The notes: generated by a model from the letters alone, not told the origin. Numbered from the stretch's first letter, positions 52,293 through 61,926 are shown. The stretch: 64,000 bases of DNA from Rhodanobacter panaciterrae (GCF_014651895.1 NZ_BMXT01000001.1:1922001-1986000); one strand, 5' to 3'. Numbers and translations are program-made.

Positions 52293-52490
52293 ATGATGCA
52301 TCCGCAAACACACCCGATTACCCCGAAGCCGCTGACCACGGCACCTGCATGGGAGTCGGCTACCGCCGTCGCCGGCGTCGACGAAATCCCGATGGCTCAT
52401 CTGGACTACAACCTGCATCCGTTGCTGGTGCAAGGTCTCGAACACTATGTAGTTTCCGCCGGCGAGGACGAGCGTTTCTGCATCCGTTGA
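52293..52490 (+). CDS. small hypothetical protein (65 aa)
   Basis: An unrecognised small ORF with a good AGGAGT ribosome-binding site eight bases before the ATG. The product MMHPQTHPITPKPL...HYVVSAGEDERFCIR has a Pro/Thr/His-rich N-terminus, one cysteine near the end and no membrane segment. It lies alone between rnhB and the tlpA-like gene. Upstream (52070-52292) there is no gene but a GCATAG/CTATGC inverted repeat. It could be a real small protein or chance. Confidence 0.4.
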   Translation: MMHPQTHPITPKPLTTAPAWESATAVAGVDEIPMAHLDYNLHPLLVQGLEHYVVSAGEDERFCIR

Positions 52491-52586
52491 ACAAGCCATC
52501 GGCATTGGCCTGGACCGTGAGAGTCGACGCTTCCTCGCCTCTCTGCATGTTGCTACGCTGGCAATGAGCCAAAGGGGACGGACAAC

Positions 52587-53135
52587 ATGCGCGGAATCGC
52601 GATAGCAGTGCTTGGGTTGCTGCTCAGTTGCAACGTAATGGCCGGCGACAAGCCGGGACTCAAGCCGGGCGATACGCCGCCGGACATGTTGGGCACCACC
52701 CAGCGCGGTCAGGACGTGACCATTTCCTCACTGCACGGCAAGATCGTGGTGATCAGTTTTTGGGCCACCTGGTGCGGGTACTGTATGCAGGAAATACCGG
52801 TACTGGCGAAGCTGCAGGCATTGGCTACCCAGCGTGGCCTGCCGCTGCAGGTGGTGGCCGTCAATCATCGCGAGGATCGCGACACCTTCGTGCGGACCTC
52901 GCGCGTACTGCGCAAGAGCTTGCCAGAACTGCTAGTCACCTGGGACCGCGACGGCTTGATCGGCAAACCCTACGGCGTCAGCGGCATCCCGGTGATGGTG
53001 ATGCTGCATCGCGACGGCACCATCGCGCATATCCATGTCGGCTATGGCGAAGACATGCTGGATACCCTGCTCGGCGAGATCAACGCCCTGTTGGTCGAAC
53101 AACCGACGGCCACGGCGAGCGTCGCAATACACTGA
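52587..53135 (+). CDS. TlpA-like thioredoxin-family protein, secreted
   Basis: A 182-residue protein with an N-terminal signal peptide (residues 1-19) and a thioredoxin fold. The redox motif is FWATWCGYCMQEIP and the cis-Pro is in SGIPVMVMLHRDG. TlpA/ResA-like proteins act in the periplasm as thiol reductants, for example in cytochrome c maturation. No maturation genes are nearby, so the client is unknown. It is read in the direction of dnaE, which starts about 110 bases downstream. Confidence 0.88.
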   Translation: MRGIAIAVLGLLLSCNVMAGDKPGLKPGDTPPDMLGTTQRGQDVTISSLHGKIVVISFWATWCGYCMQEIPVLAKLQALATQRGLPLQVVAVNHREDRDTFVRTSRVLRKSLPELLVTWDRDGLIGKPYGVSGIPVMVMLHRDGTIAHIHVGYGEDMLDTLLGEINALLVEQPTATASVAIH

Positions 53136-53244
53136 ACCCGGCGGGTGCCAGACGCCAGCACGCTTTGCACAAACGCGACGGAAGTCAATCTTGCTGCTTG
53201 GGAGGCGCCCGGTTAGCCTGCATGGACTCACCGCGCAAATCTGC

Positions 53245-56200
53245 ATGACCGTCCGCTATACCCACCTGCACCTGCACAGCGAATATTCGCTGGTCGACTC
53301 GACCATCCGCATCAAGGCGCTGGTCGCCGCGTGCGTGCGCGACGGCATTGCGGCGGTGGCGCTGACCGACGAATGCAACATGTTCGCGCTGGTGAAGTTC
53401 TACAAGGCGTGCAACGCGGCCGGCATCAAGCCGATCGGTGGCTGCGACCTGTGGATCAGCGCGCCGGACGACCCGCGCCCGTGGCGGCTCACCCTGCTGT
53501 GCCAGAACCGCGAGGGTTACCTCAACCTGTCGCGGCTGGTTTCGCGGGCATGGCAGGAAGGACAGCATGGTGGCCGCGCGCTGGTCGAAGCCGGCTGGCT
53601 GACTGCGGACGCCAGCAAGGGCCTGATCGCCCTGCTCGGTCGCGACAGCGAGGTTGGTCGCATCGCAGTGAACCAGGGCATCGAGGCGGCGCTGGTGAAG
53701 CTGCGCCCGCTGACCCGGCTGTTTCCCGAGCGGCTGTACCTTGAGCTGACCCGCTGCGGCCGCGACGGCGAGGAAAACTGGAACACCGTCGCACTGACGC
53801 TGGCCACCGAACTCGGCCTGCCGGTGCTGGCCAGCAACGACGTGCGCTTCCTGAAACAGGACGACTTCAGCGCGCACGAGGCACGCGTGTGCATCAACCA
53901 GGGCCGCGTGCTGGCCGATCCGAAACGTCCGCGCGACTACAGCGATCAGCAATACCTGAAGACGCCCGACGAGATGGCCGCGCTGTTTGCCGACCTTCCC
54001 GAGGCACTGGAAAACAGCGTCGAACTGGCCCGGCGCTGCAACCTGGAACTGGAGTTCGGCAAGTACTACCTGCCCGACTTCCCGGTGCCCGCAGGCTACA
54101 ACCTCGACAGTCACATCCGCGAGCTGTCGCGGCAGGGCCTGAAGGAACGCCTTGCATTGGCGCCGCTCGCCGCCGGTTACACGCTGGCCGATTACGACGC
54201 GCGGCTGGAACGCGAGCTGGACGTCATCATCAAGATGGGCTTCCCCGGCTACTTCCTGATCGTTTCGGACTTCATCCGCTGGGGCAAGGACAACGGCATT
54301 CCGGTCGGCCCGGGCCGCGGCTCCGGTGCCGGTTCGCTGGTCGCATGGGCGCTGAAGATCACCGATCTGGATCCGCTGCAGTTCAACCTGCTGTTCGAGC
54401 GCTTCCTCAATCCCGAACGCGTGTCGATGCCCGACTTCGACATCGACTTCTGCATGGATCGCCGCGACGAGGTGATCGACTACGTGTCGCGCAAGTACGG
54501 CCGCGATCGCGTCAGCCAGATCATCACCTACGGCTCGATGGCGGCCAAGGCCGTGCTGCGCGACTCCGGCCGCGTGCTGAGCATGCCGTACGGTCAGGTC
54601 GACCGGCTGGCCAAGATGGTGCCGCCGCGACCGCTCGATCTCACGCTGTCCGACGCACTCGGCCGCTCGGAGAAGTCGAAGAAAGAGACTGACCGCGTCG
54701 TCAAGGAATTCTGCGAAGCGTATGAGCAGGACGAAGACGCCCATGCGCTGATCGACCTCGCGCTGAGTCTGGAAAACCTCACCCGCAACGCCGGCAAGCA
54801 CGCCGGTGGCGTCGTGATCGCGCCGACCCCGTTGACCGACTTCGCGCCGCTGTACTGCGAAGCGGGCGGCGGCGGCGTGGTGACCCAGTACGACAAGGAC
54901 GACGTGGAGGCGGTCGGCCTGGTGAAGTTCGACTTCCTCGGCCTGCGCACGCTGACCATCATCGACTGGGCGGTGAAGGCGATCAACGTGCGCCGCGCGA
55001 AAAGCAGCGAAGCGCCGCTGGATATTTCGCAGCTGCCGCTGGACGATCCGAAGCCGTACGAGCTGCTGAAGAAGGCGCAGACGGTCGCGGTGTTTCAGCT
55101 TGAATCCTCCGGCATGCAACGCATGCTGAAGGACGCCAAGCCCGACCGCTTCGAAGACATCATCGCGCTGGTGGCACTGTACCGTCCCGGCCCGATGGAC
55201 CTGATTCCCAGCTTCATCGCGCGCAAGCACGGTCGCGAGGAAGTGGAATATCCCGACCCGCGCGTCGAACCGATCCTGCAAGAGACCTACGGCATCATGG
55301 TCTACCAGGAGCAGGTGATGCAGATGGCGCAGATCGTGGGCGGCTACTCGCTCGGCGGCGCCGATCTGCTGCGCCGCGCGATGGGCAAGAAAGACGTCGA
55401 GAAGATGGCGAAGGAACGCGCCAAGTTCCGCGAGGGCGCCGCGAAGGACGGACTGGCCGGCGACAAGGCCGACACCATCTTCGACCTGATGGAGAAGTTT
55501 GCCGGCTACGGCTTCAACAAGTCGCACGCCGCCGCCTATGCGCTGGTGTCGTATCAGACCGCATGGTTGAAGGCGCACTACCCGGCCGAGTTCATGGCCG
55601 CGACGATCTCGTCGGACATGGACAACACCGACAAGGCGGTGACCTTCCTCGACGAATCGCGCGCGCTCGGCATCACCGTGCAGCCACCGGACGTCAATGC
55701 GTCCGAGTACATGTTCGTCGCGGTCGAGCCGAAGGTGATCCAGTACGGACTCGGCGCGATCAAGGGTGTTGGCCAGGGTGCCTGCGAGGCGATCGCCGCT
55801 GAACGCATACACGGCAAGTACACCGACCTGGCTGACTTCTGCCGTCGGGTCGACCCGACCAAGCTCAACCGCCGCGTGCTGGAAGCGCTGATCCTCTCCG
55901 GTGCGCTGGATGCGCTGGCGCCGAACCGCGCCAGCCTGATGCTGCAGCTGCCCGACGCGATCAAGGCCGCCGAACAGCATCTGCGCGACAAGCAGTCAGG
56001 CCAGAACGACATGTTCGGTGCCGCGATGGGTGCCCTGACACCGGTGGTGCACATCAACCTGCCGACCGTACCGGAATGGCCGCTGGAGCAGAAGCTGCAG
56101 GGCGAGCGCGACACGCTCGGGCATTACCTGTCCGGCCATCCGACCGACCCGTGGAAGGACGAACTGGCCCAGCTGTCCACCTGCCCGCTGGGCGAGATCG

Positions 56201-56784
56201 CCGACCGCTACCAGCCGCCGAAGCCACGCAAGAACGACGACGGCGACAACAACCGCTTCCGTCGCGGCCCCGACACACCGTGGACCGTCGCCGGCATGGT
56301 CACCGCCGTGCGCAAGCGCGGCGATAGCGATGCGTTCGTGCGGCTGGAAGACGGCAGCGGCATCATCGAGGTGAGCTTCTTCGGCGAGCTGTACCAGCAA
56401 GTCGCGCCGCTGCTCACCCGCGACCAGATGCTGATCGTCGATGGCGGTCTGCGCATCGACGACTTCTCCGTCGGCGGCTTCCAGCTGCGCGCACGCAGCG
56501 CCATTTCACTGGCCGATGCCTGCCGCAAACATGCGCGGTTGCTGCAACTGAAATTGAACGGCGTCGGCCCCGATTTCATCGCCCAACTGCAGCATGTGCT
56601 GGCCGGCTACCGCGGCGGCCGCGCCAGCGTGATGCTGCACGGCTACCGCAACCGCAACGCCCAGGCCGACATCGAACTGGGCGAAGCGTGGCGCGTGGAT
56701 GCCATCCCCGACCTGCTGCGCGCCGTGCGCGCGCTGCCCGGCGTGCAGGCGACCCGTCTGCGCATCGTCAAGCAGCAAGACTAA
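53245..56784 (+). CDS. dnaE: DNA polymerase III alpha subunit
   Basis: A 1179-residue replicative polymerase. The N-terminal PHP domain begins YTHLHLHSEYSLVDSTIR, the polymerase core has GRGSGAGSLVAW and the catalytic PDFDIDFCMD near residue 396, the helix-hairpin-helix and beta-binding regions follow, and an OB domain (WTVAGMVTAVRKRGDSDAFVRLED) is near residue 1015. The frame is open further upstream, but ATG at 53245 begins the family N-terminus. It lies between lipid A genes and accA, a standard gammaproteobacterial order. Confidence 0.98.
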   Translation: MTVRYTHLHLHSEYSLVDSTIRIKALVAACVRDGIAAVALTDECNMFALVKFYKACNAAGIKPIGGCDLWISAPDDPRPWRLTLLCQNREGYLNLSRLVSRAWQEGQHGGRALVEAGWLTADASKGLIALLGRDSEVGRIAVNQGIEAALVKLRPLTRLFPERLYLELTRCGRDGEENWNTVALTLATELGLPVLASNDVRFLKQDDFSAHEARVCINQGRVLADPKRPRDYSDQQYLKTPDEMAALFADLPEALENSVELARRCNLELEFGKYYLPDFPVPAGYNLDSHIRELSRQGLKERLALAPLAAGYTLADYDARLERELDVIIKMGFPGYFLIVSDFIRWGKDNGIPVGPGRGSGAGSLVAWALKITDLDPLQFNLLFERFLNPERVSMPDFDIDFCMDRRDEVIDYVSRKYGRDRVSQIITYGSMAAKAVLRDSGRVLSMPYGQVDRLAKMVPPRPLDLTLSDALGRSEKSKKETDRVVKEFCEAYEQDEDAHALIDLALSLENLTRNAGKHAGGVVIAPTPLTDFAPLYCEAGGGGVVTQYDKDDVEAVGLVKFDFLGLRTLTIIDWAVKAINVRRAKSSEAPLDISQLPLDDPKPYELLKKAQTVAVFQLESSGMQRMLKDAKPDRFEDIIALVALYRPGPMDLIPSFIARKHGREEVEYPDPRVEPILQETYGIMVYQEQVMQMAQIVGGYSLGGADLLRRAMGKKDVEKMAKERAKFREGAAKDGLAGDKADTIFDLMEKFAGYGFNKSHAAAYALVSYQTAWLKAHYPAEFMAATISSDMDNTDKAVTFLDESRALGITVQPPDVNASEYMFVAVEPKVIQYGLGAIKGVGQGACEAIAAERIHGKYTDLADFCRRVDPTKLNRRVLEALILSGALDALAPNRASLMLQLPDAIKAAEQHLRDKQSGQNDMFGAAMGALTPVVHINLPTVPEWPLEQKLQGERDTLGHYLSGHPTDPWKDELAQLSTCPLGEIADRYQPPKPRKNDDGDNNRFRRGPDTPWTVAGMVTAVRKRGDSDAFVRLEDGSGIIEVSFFGELYQQVAPLLTRDQMLIVDGGLRIDDFSVGGFQLRARSAISLADACRKHARLLQLKLNGVGPDFIAQLQHVLAGYRGGRASVMLHGYRNRNAQADIELGEAWRVDAIPDLLRAVRALPGVQATRLRIVKQQD

Positions 56785-56800
56785 CCCCGCTTGCGTTGCT

Positions 56801-56901
56801 CCCTCCCCTGCTTGCAGGGGAGGGCTGGGGAGGGGTTCGCTCTTGATCTGAAAGTCAAAAGCTTTACCCCCTCCCAACCTCCCCCTGCACGCAGGGGGAG
56901 G
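56801..56901. repeat. paired palindromes, copy 2 of the dispersed family (dnaE-yajD gap)
   Basis: Two perfect 11-base-pair stems with two-base loops: CCCTCCCCTGC-TT-GCAGGGGAGGG (56801-56824) and CCTCCCCCTGC-AC-GCAGGGGGAGG (56878-56901). The segments just inside them (GGCTGGGGAGGGG and CCCCCTCCCAACC) are themselves roughly complementary. This resembles a BIME-like element between convergent genes. Confidence 0.7.
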
Positions 56902-56914
56902 AGCTAATGAACAC

Positions 56915-57292
56915 TCACTTCTTGCCCCGCTCCAGCATCGCCTTCAGATCCGCAAACGGATTGCCGGTAGCCGGCGGCGCATCCTCGACTTCCATCACTC
57001 CACCGCGCACATGGTCGATATGCCGCGAGTGTTCGTTGTCGTGGCAATACACGCACAACAATTCCCAATTGCTGCCATCTGGCGGGTTGAAATCGTGATC
57101 GTGGTTGCGATGGTGCACGGTCAGTTCCTGCAGGTTCGCGCGGGTGAACTCGCGTGCGCAGCGGCCGCAGATCCACGGATACATCTTCAGCGCGCGCTCG
57201 CGATAGCCCAGTTCGCGCTGCTCGGCGTTGCGCCGGGCCTCGGCCACGATGCGGTCGAGCTTGGCGTTGTCGATGGGCGGTTTGATCGGCAT
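56915..57292 (-). CDS. yajD: YajD family HNH nuclease
   Basis: A 125-residue protein with an HNH domain. Two CxxC zinc pairs (CGRC and CVYC) surround [14 protein letters not shown], and [17 protein letters not shown] ends the domain. The E. coli homologue YajD is uncharacterised. ATG at 57292 begins [15 protein letters not shown]; the longer frame is upstream noise. It is divergent from accA. Confidence 0.88.
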   Translation of the reverse strand: MPIKPPIDNAKLDRIVAEARRNAEQRELGYRERALKMYPWICGRCAREFTRANLQELTVHHRNHDHDFNPPDGSNWELLCVYCHDNEHSRHIDHVRGGVMEVEDAPPATGNPFADLKAMLERGKK

Positions 57293-57453
57293 GGTCGGAC
57301 CCGGTTCGTGCAGTGCTGGATGGGGCGGACGATAGCGCAATCGGCCGGTACACGGCAGGCATCTGCCGAACCCGTCACAGCCATACGGCGGCGTTCTCGC
57401 GTTTTCCTGCGGGACGGTATACTGAGCCGCTTCTGTGCCATGAAATGCAACGA

Positions 57454-58410
57454 ATGAACCCAAACTTCCTCGATTTCGAACAACCGATCGCCGAACTGGA
57501 CGCGAAGATCGAAGAACTCCGCCATGCCAGCAGCGGCCAGGCGTTCAATATCGACGAGGAAGTCGGCCGCCTGCGCGAAAAGCTGAAGATCAAGACCGCC
57601 GACATCTTCCGCAGCCTCAACTCCTGGCAGACCACCCAGCTGTCGCGCCATCCGGCGCGGCCGTACACGCTCGACTACATCGGCGTGATCTGCGAGGAAT
57701 TCCACGAACTGGCCGGTGACCGCATGTATGCCGAAGACGCCGCCATCGTCGGTGGCCTCGGCCGCATCAACGGCCGGCCGGTGGTGATCATCGGCCACCA
57801 GAAAGGCCGCAATACCAAGGACAAGGTGCGCCGCAACTTCGGCATGCCGCGCCCCGAGGGTTACCGCAAGGCGCTGCGCCTGATGAAGATGGCCGAACGC
57901 TTCGGCCTGCCACTACTGACCCTGATCGACACCCCGGGAGCCTACCCCGGCGTCGGTGCCGAGGAACGTGGCCAGAGCGAGGCGATCGCCCGCAACTTGA
58001 TGGAAATGGCCGAACTGAAGGTGCCGATCGTGTGCACCGTGATCGGCGAAGGCGGCTCCGGCGGCGCACTGGCGATCGGCGTCGGCGACCGCACCTTGAT
58101 GCTGCAGTACTCGACCTATTCAGTGATCTCGCCGGAAGGCTGCGCCTCGATCCTGTGGAAGAGCCCGGATAAGGTGAAGGATGCCGCCGAAGCGCTCGGC
58201 ATGACCGCGCCGCGCCTGCTGGAACTGGGCCTGATCGACAAGCTGGTGCGTGAACCACTCGGCGGCGCCCACCGCAACCCGCGTTCGATGGCCATACGCC
58301 TGAAAGCCGTGCTGCTGAACCAGCTCGACGAACTGGAAGCGATGCCGCTGCCCGATTTGCTGGAGCAGCGTTACAAGCGCCTGCGCAGCTACGGCGCGTA
58401 TCAGGGGTAA
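57454..58410 (+). CDS. accA: acetyl-CoA carboxylase carboxyltransferase subunit alpha
   Basis: A 318-residue subunit that with AccD transfers carboxyl to acetyl-CoA. The N-terminus [22 protein letters not shown] is typical, and [35 protein letters not shown] and [10 protein letters not shown] are conserved. An ATG three codons earlier (57445) is an alternative start. Confidence 0.98.
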   Translation: MNPNFLDFEQPIAELDAKIEELRHASSGQAFNIDEEVGRLREKLKIKTADIFRSLNSWQTTQLSRHPARPYTLDYIGVICEEFHELAGDRMYAEDAAIVGGLGRINGRPVVIIGHQKGRNTKDKVRRNFGMPRPEGYRKALRLMKMAERFGLPLLTLIDTPGAYPGVGAEERGQSEAIARNLMEMAELKVPIVCTVIGEGGSGGALAIGVGDRTLMLQYSTYSVISPEGCASILWKSPDKVKDAAEALGMTAPRLLELGLIDKLVREPLGGAHRNPRSMAIRLKAVLLNQLDELEAMPLPDLLEQRYKRLRSYGAYQG

Positions 58411-58530
58411 CACCCCGCTCGCACGGATCGATCGGCCGCGTGATGGACAAGGTCAAACGCCGGTTGCCGCACGAGCGTCCCGTGCCAAGTTCGGCCGATC
58501 TCTTAGATCCCGACAACGCAAGGAGCGCAC

Positions 58531-59745
58531 ATGCACCGTCTATCGTTTGCCACTCTGCTTATCTGGCTGTCCTCGGCGCTCGTCATGGCACCGGCACTGG
58601 CAGGACAAACGCCGATCAGGTCGAAAGCGGAGCTGACCCGCTATCTGCAACACATTCCACTGAACAGTTCGCCCCTGGATCGCCTGTCACCAGGCGGTCG
58701 AAAACGGTTCCTTGACCAACTCGACTTCGGACAGCAAGGACTCCGCGGCCTCGCTCTGGATGATCTGGATAGCGAACTGACGCATCCGCAGATCATGCAG
58801 TTGCTCGCCCTGTTCGGCGAGGAAAAATCGGCGCCGGAGGGACTTACATCAGCGGTACAAGCCCGTCGCCAACGCGAACGCGCACTGGACGCCGCCGCCC
58901 AAGGATGCGCCGTGGAAAGCTGCCCGGAAAGCGACATGGAGCGGCGCTATGACGAACTGATCCTGCAGAAGAGCGGCACTTCCATGCCGGATGCGGAGCG
59001 CTTCGCTCTTGCTGGTCAGCGCTACGACCACTTGTTCGGCAATTACCAGACACCTGATCGCCTGCGCTCACTCAGCTATACCGACCTGAGATTACTCAAG
59101 CGCGCCGTTGAAAATGCAGTGTTTTACATACCCAGTCCGACGCATATCGCCCAGTTGCAGATGGATCTGACCGAGATGCAGCGACGGGACATGGTGGAAG
59201 ACAAGGACTATGCACGGCTGCATCAGGCACTGATCGCGAACCGCGATTTTGACACCGCAAACGCGCTCGTACGCAGCCATCCCGGCATGGGCGTCGACAC
59301 CGTACCAGCCTTCCACAAGCCAGCATCACTGCCACGGGAACAACCCACGGCGCTGACCGTGAACGCGCGGGACGACACGATGTCGCGCCAAGCCTTCGAC
59401 TTGTCCGCGCCATTGCGCATCGTGGTGGTTGCCTCCTGCCACTTCTCGCAGGATGCTGCGCGCGCAATCGAGGCGGACGCGCAGTTGCGACCCATCTTCG
59501 CTAGCGATGCGATCTGGCTCGCCAGCCAGAACGAATACTTCAGTTCTGTTGCCGACTGGAATCGTGAGTTTCCGGATCAGCCGATCCACATCGCCTGGCA
59601 GAACAGCGAATGGTCGATGCTCGACAGCTGGGCGATGCCCACGTTCTACGTGTTCCGCCACGGTCGCCTGGTAAAGAAGTTCAGCGGCTGGTTCGACGTC
59701 AAGACGCTGAAGCATTCCCTGCGCGAAGCGGGCGTCCTTCACTGA
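58531..59745 (+). CDS. secreted protein of unknown function with atypical thioredoxin-like C-terminal domain
   Basis: A 404-residue protein I do not recognise. A signal peptide ends near ALA-GQ (residues 24-26). Residues about 30-270 are helical and contain one CAVESC pair near 125. The C-terminal about 110 residues look like a thioredoxin fold: LRIVVVASCHFSQDAARAIEADAQ takes the place of the CxxC region but has a single Cys, and WAMPTFYVFRHGRLVKKFSGW carries a cis-Pro-like MPT. GGAG precedes the ATG. Neighbours (accA, NYN gene) do not explain it. Confidence 0.75.
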   Translation: MHRLSFATLLIWLSSALVMAPALAGQTPIRSKAELTRYLQHIPLNSSPLDRLSPGGRKRFLDQLDFGQQGLRGLALDDLDSELTHPQIMQLLALFGEEKSAPEGLTSAVQARRQRERALDAAAQGCAVESCPESDMERRYDELILQKSGTSMPDAERFALAGQRYDHLFGNYQTPDRLRSLSYTDLRLLKRAVENAVFYIPSPTHIAQLQMDLTEMQRRDMVEDKDYARLHQALIANRDFDTANALVRSHPGMGVDTVPAFHKPASLPREQPTALTVNARDDTMSRQAFDLSAPLRIVVVASCHFSQDAARAIEADAQLRPIFASDAIWLASQNEYFSSVADWNREFPDQPIHIAWQNSEWSMLDSWAMPTFYVFRHGRLVKKFSGWFDVKTLKHSLREAGVLH

Positions 59746-59818
59746 GGTTACGACATCCCGGCAGCAGCCTGTCCAGCCGCGCTACCATCGTTGTCACAAA
59801 CACTTGCGGGGAGTCACC

Positions 59819-60562
59819 ATGGCCCACGACACCACCAAGCTCGCCGTATTGATCGACGCCGACAACGCACGGCCGGCGATCGTCGAAGGTCTGCTGGCCG
59901 AGATCGCCAAGTACGGCACGGCGCACGTCAAGCGCATCTACGGCGACTGGACCAAGCCCGATCTCAACGGCTGGAAGGAAGTGCTGCTGCGTCATTCGAT
60001 CCAGCCGATCCAGCAATTTCGTTACACCGTGGGCAAGAACGCCACCGATTCGGCGATGATCATCGACGCGATGGACCTGCTCTATGCCGAGCGCTTCGAC
60101 GGTTTCTGCATCGTCTCCAGCGACAGCGACTTCACCCGACTCGCCTCGCGCATCCGCGAGTCCGGGCGCATCGTCTACGGTTTCGGCGAGAAGAAGACGC
60201 CCGAGCCGTTTCGTACCGCCTGCGACAAGTTCATCTATACCGAAGTGCTGGCCGGCATCACCGAGACCGAAGCCGCCGCCGCACCGAAACCGCGTTCGCC
60301 GAAGGAACTTCGCGGCGACACCCGTCTGGTGAATCTGCTGCGCAATGCCATCGAAGCCACCTCGGACGACGATACCGGATGGGCGCAACTTGCCCGCATC
60401 GGCCAGATCATCAGCAAGCAGTCGCCCGACTTCGACTCGCGCAACTACGGTTACGCCAAGCTCAGCGGACTGATCAAGGGCATTGGCCTGTTCGATACCG
60501 AGGAACGCCAGATCGGCAATGGCAAGCATCTCTACGTGCGACCCCGCACTGCCAAGAAGTGA
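59819..60562 (+). CDS. NYN domain protein with OST-HTH/LOTUS-like C-terminus
   Basis: A 247-residue protein of the LabA/YacP-like NYN (PIN-like) nuclease family. Acidic residues of the fold occur in VLIDADNA, DSAMIIDAMDLL and CIVSSDSDFTRLA. The last about 75 residues (RLVNLLRNAIEAT...WAQLARIGQIISKQ...GYAKLSGLIKGI) resemble an OST-HTH/LOTUS RNA-binding domain. GGGGAG precedes the ATG. Its stop overlaps the GTG start of tilS, so the two are translationally coupled. An RNA-related role is inferred. Confidence 0.88.
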   Translation: MAHDTTKLAVLIDADNARPAIVEGLLAEIAKYGTAHVKRIYGDWTKPDLNGWKEVLLRHSIQPIQQFRYTVGKNATDSAMIIDAMDLLYAERFDGFCIVSSDSDFTRLASRIRESGRIVYGFGEKKTPEPFRTACDKFIYTEVLAGITETEAAAAPKPRSPKELRGDTRLVNLLRNAIEATSDDDTGWAQLARIGQIISKQSPDFDSRNYGYAKLSGLIKGIGLFDTEERQIGNGKHLYVRPRTAKK

Positions 60563-61860
60563 GCAATCCGCTGCACCAGCATTTGAGCGACGCACTGGCG
60601 GCCACGCCATCTGGGCCGCTGTGCGTAGCGTTCAGCGGCGGCCCGGATTCCACCGCATTGCTTCACGCGCTGACGCAATTGCCCGAGGCACGCACACGCG
60701 GCCTGCGCGCCTTGCATGTCGACCATGGCCTGCATGCCGACAGCGCTGCGTGGGCCGAACACTGCGAGAGCTTCTGCGCCACGCTGGCGTTGCCATGCGA
60801 AGTGCTGCGCGTGCAGGTCGACAGCAGCAAGGGCGAAGGCCTGGAAGCCGCCGCACGGCGCGCGCGCTACGACGCTCTCGCCACGCAACTGTGCGACGGC
60901 GAGTGGCTGCTGCTCGGTCATCACCGCGATGATCAAGCCGAGACCGTGTTGCTGAAGCTGCTGCGCGGCGCCGGGCCGGAAGGGCTGGGCGGCATGCGTG
61001 CGCTGCGCCCGTTCGGGCGCGGCCAGCTGTGGCGGCCTTTGCTGACGCTGTCGCGACGGCAATTGCGTAACTACGTCGAAGCGCACCAGCTGGATTGCAT
61101 CGACGACCCCTCCAACAGCGACACCCGCTTGGCTCGCAATCAGCTGCGCCAAGAAATCCTGCCTAGACTGATGCAGCACTGGCCGCAGGCGGTGGATTCG
61201 ATCCTGCACAGCGCCGCACTCAGCCGCGCCGCTGCGGATGCGCTGCGGGTGCAATGGCTGGCCGCGTTCGACGCGCTGCATGATCCGGCCAACGCCAGCC
61301 TGCACGCTGCTGGCTGGCTCGCGCTCAACCCCGCGCTGCGCGAGCCGCTACTCGACCACTGGCTGCATGCCCGCAGACTGCCGGCACCCACTACCGCGCA
61401 ACGATGGCAGATCGAACGCCAGTGCGGCGCACGCGCCGGCCAGTTGCCGTGCATCCGCTGGGCCGGCGCTGAATTGCATATCTGGAAGGGTCGGCTGTGG
61501 GCGCTGCCGCCCGAGGTGGTCGTCGACATCAACTGGACATCGTCCTGGCACGGCGAGCCATTGGTGTTACCCGGCGGTGGCCAGTTGTCGCTGACCGATC
61601 CCAGCGCTCGCCTCACCGAGCCGCTGAACATGCGCCTGCGCCGCGGCGGCGAGCGCATCAAGCCCGCCGGCGATGCACATACCCGCGAACTACGCGACCT
61701 GTTCCAGCAGGGGCTGGTGCCGCCGTGGCAACGCGCGACCTGTCCGCTGCTGTATGCCGGCGACGAACTGGTCGCAGTGGCCGATCGCTGGGTCAGCGCA
61801 CGCGGCGCGGCGATTTTCGAGCAGGCCGGTGCACGGCCACAGTGGCAGCCGGCGCGCTGA
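60559..61860 (+). CDS. tilS: tRNA(Ile)-lysidine synthase
   Basis: A 433-residue enzyme that makes lysidine at C34 of tRNA-Ile(CAU). The PP-loop SGGPDST is at residues 26-32, and HVDHGLHADSA, LGHHRDDQAETVLL and the C-terminal substrate-binding domain follow. I chose the GTG at 60559, which overlaps the upstream stop (GTGA); the open frame continues far upstream only as a shadow of the NYN gene. Confidence 0.95.
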   Translation: MSNPLHQHLSDALAATPSGPLCVAFSGGPDSTALLHALTQLPEARTRGLRALHVDHGLHADSAAWAEHCESFCATLALPCEVLRVQVDSSKGEGLEAAARRARYDALATQLCDGEWLLLGHHRDDQAETVLLKLLRGAGPEGLGGMRALRPFGRGQLWRPLLTLSRRQLRNYVEAHQLDCIDDPSNSDTRLARNQLRQEILPRLMQHWPQAVDSILHSAALSRAAADALRVQWLAAFDALHDPANASLHAAGWLALNPALREPLLDHWLHARRLPAPTTAQRWQIERQCGARAGQLPCIRWAGAELHIWKGRLWALPPEVVVDINWTSSWHGEPLVLPGGGQLSLTDPSARLTEPLNMRLRRGGERIKPAGDAHTRELRDLFQQGLVPPWQRATCPLLYAGDELVAVADRWVSARGAAIFEQAGARPQWQPAR

Positions 61861-61904
61861 TCTGCTTCGACAGGCGGTACGAAGGAGCGCTCCCTCTCCT
61901 CAAT

Positions 61905-61926
61905 CCTTTCCCGCCAGCGGGAGAGG
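61905..61926. repeat. dispersed palindrome, copy 3 (tilS-xseB gap)
   Basis: CCTTTCCCGC-CA-GCGGGAGAGG, ten positions with one G-T wobble, followed by AGGCGAACG. Same general form as the palindromes at 51452 and 56801. The 182-base gap 61861-62042 otherwise shows nothing clear. Confidence 0.6.

Noticed and set aside
52148..52567. 139-codon frame between rnhB and the tlpA-like gene
   Set aside because: Arg-rich, without ribosome-binding site, and overlaps the better supported 65-codon ORF.
53185..55980. 931-codon open frame on the minus strand
   Set aside because: It is antisense to dnaE, whose product is unmistakable. Long antisense frames are common in GC-rich DNA with strong third-position bias, and the His/Arg/Ala-rich translation has no domain.
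59791..60558. N-terminal extension of tilS of about 256 codons
   Set aside because: The extension is the NYN gene read in another frame. GTG at 60559, overlapping the NYN stop, gives the normal TilS N-terminus.
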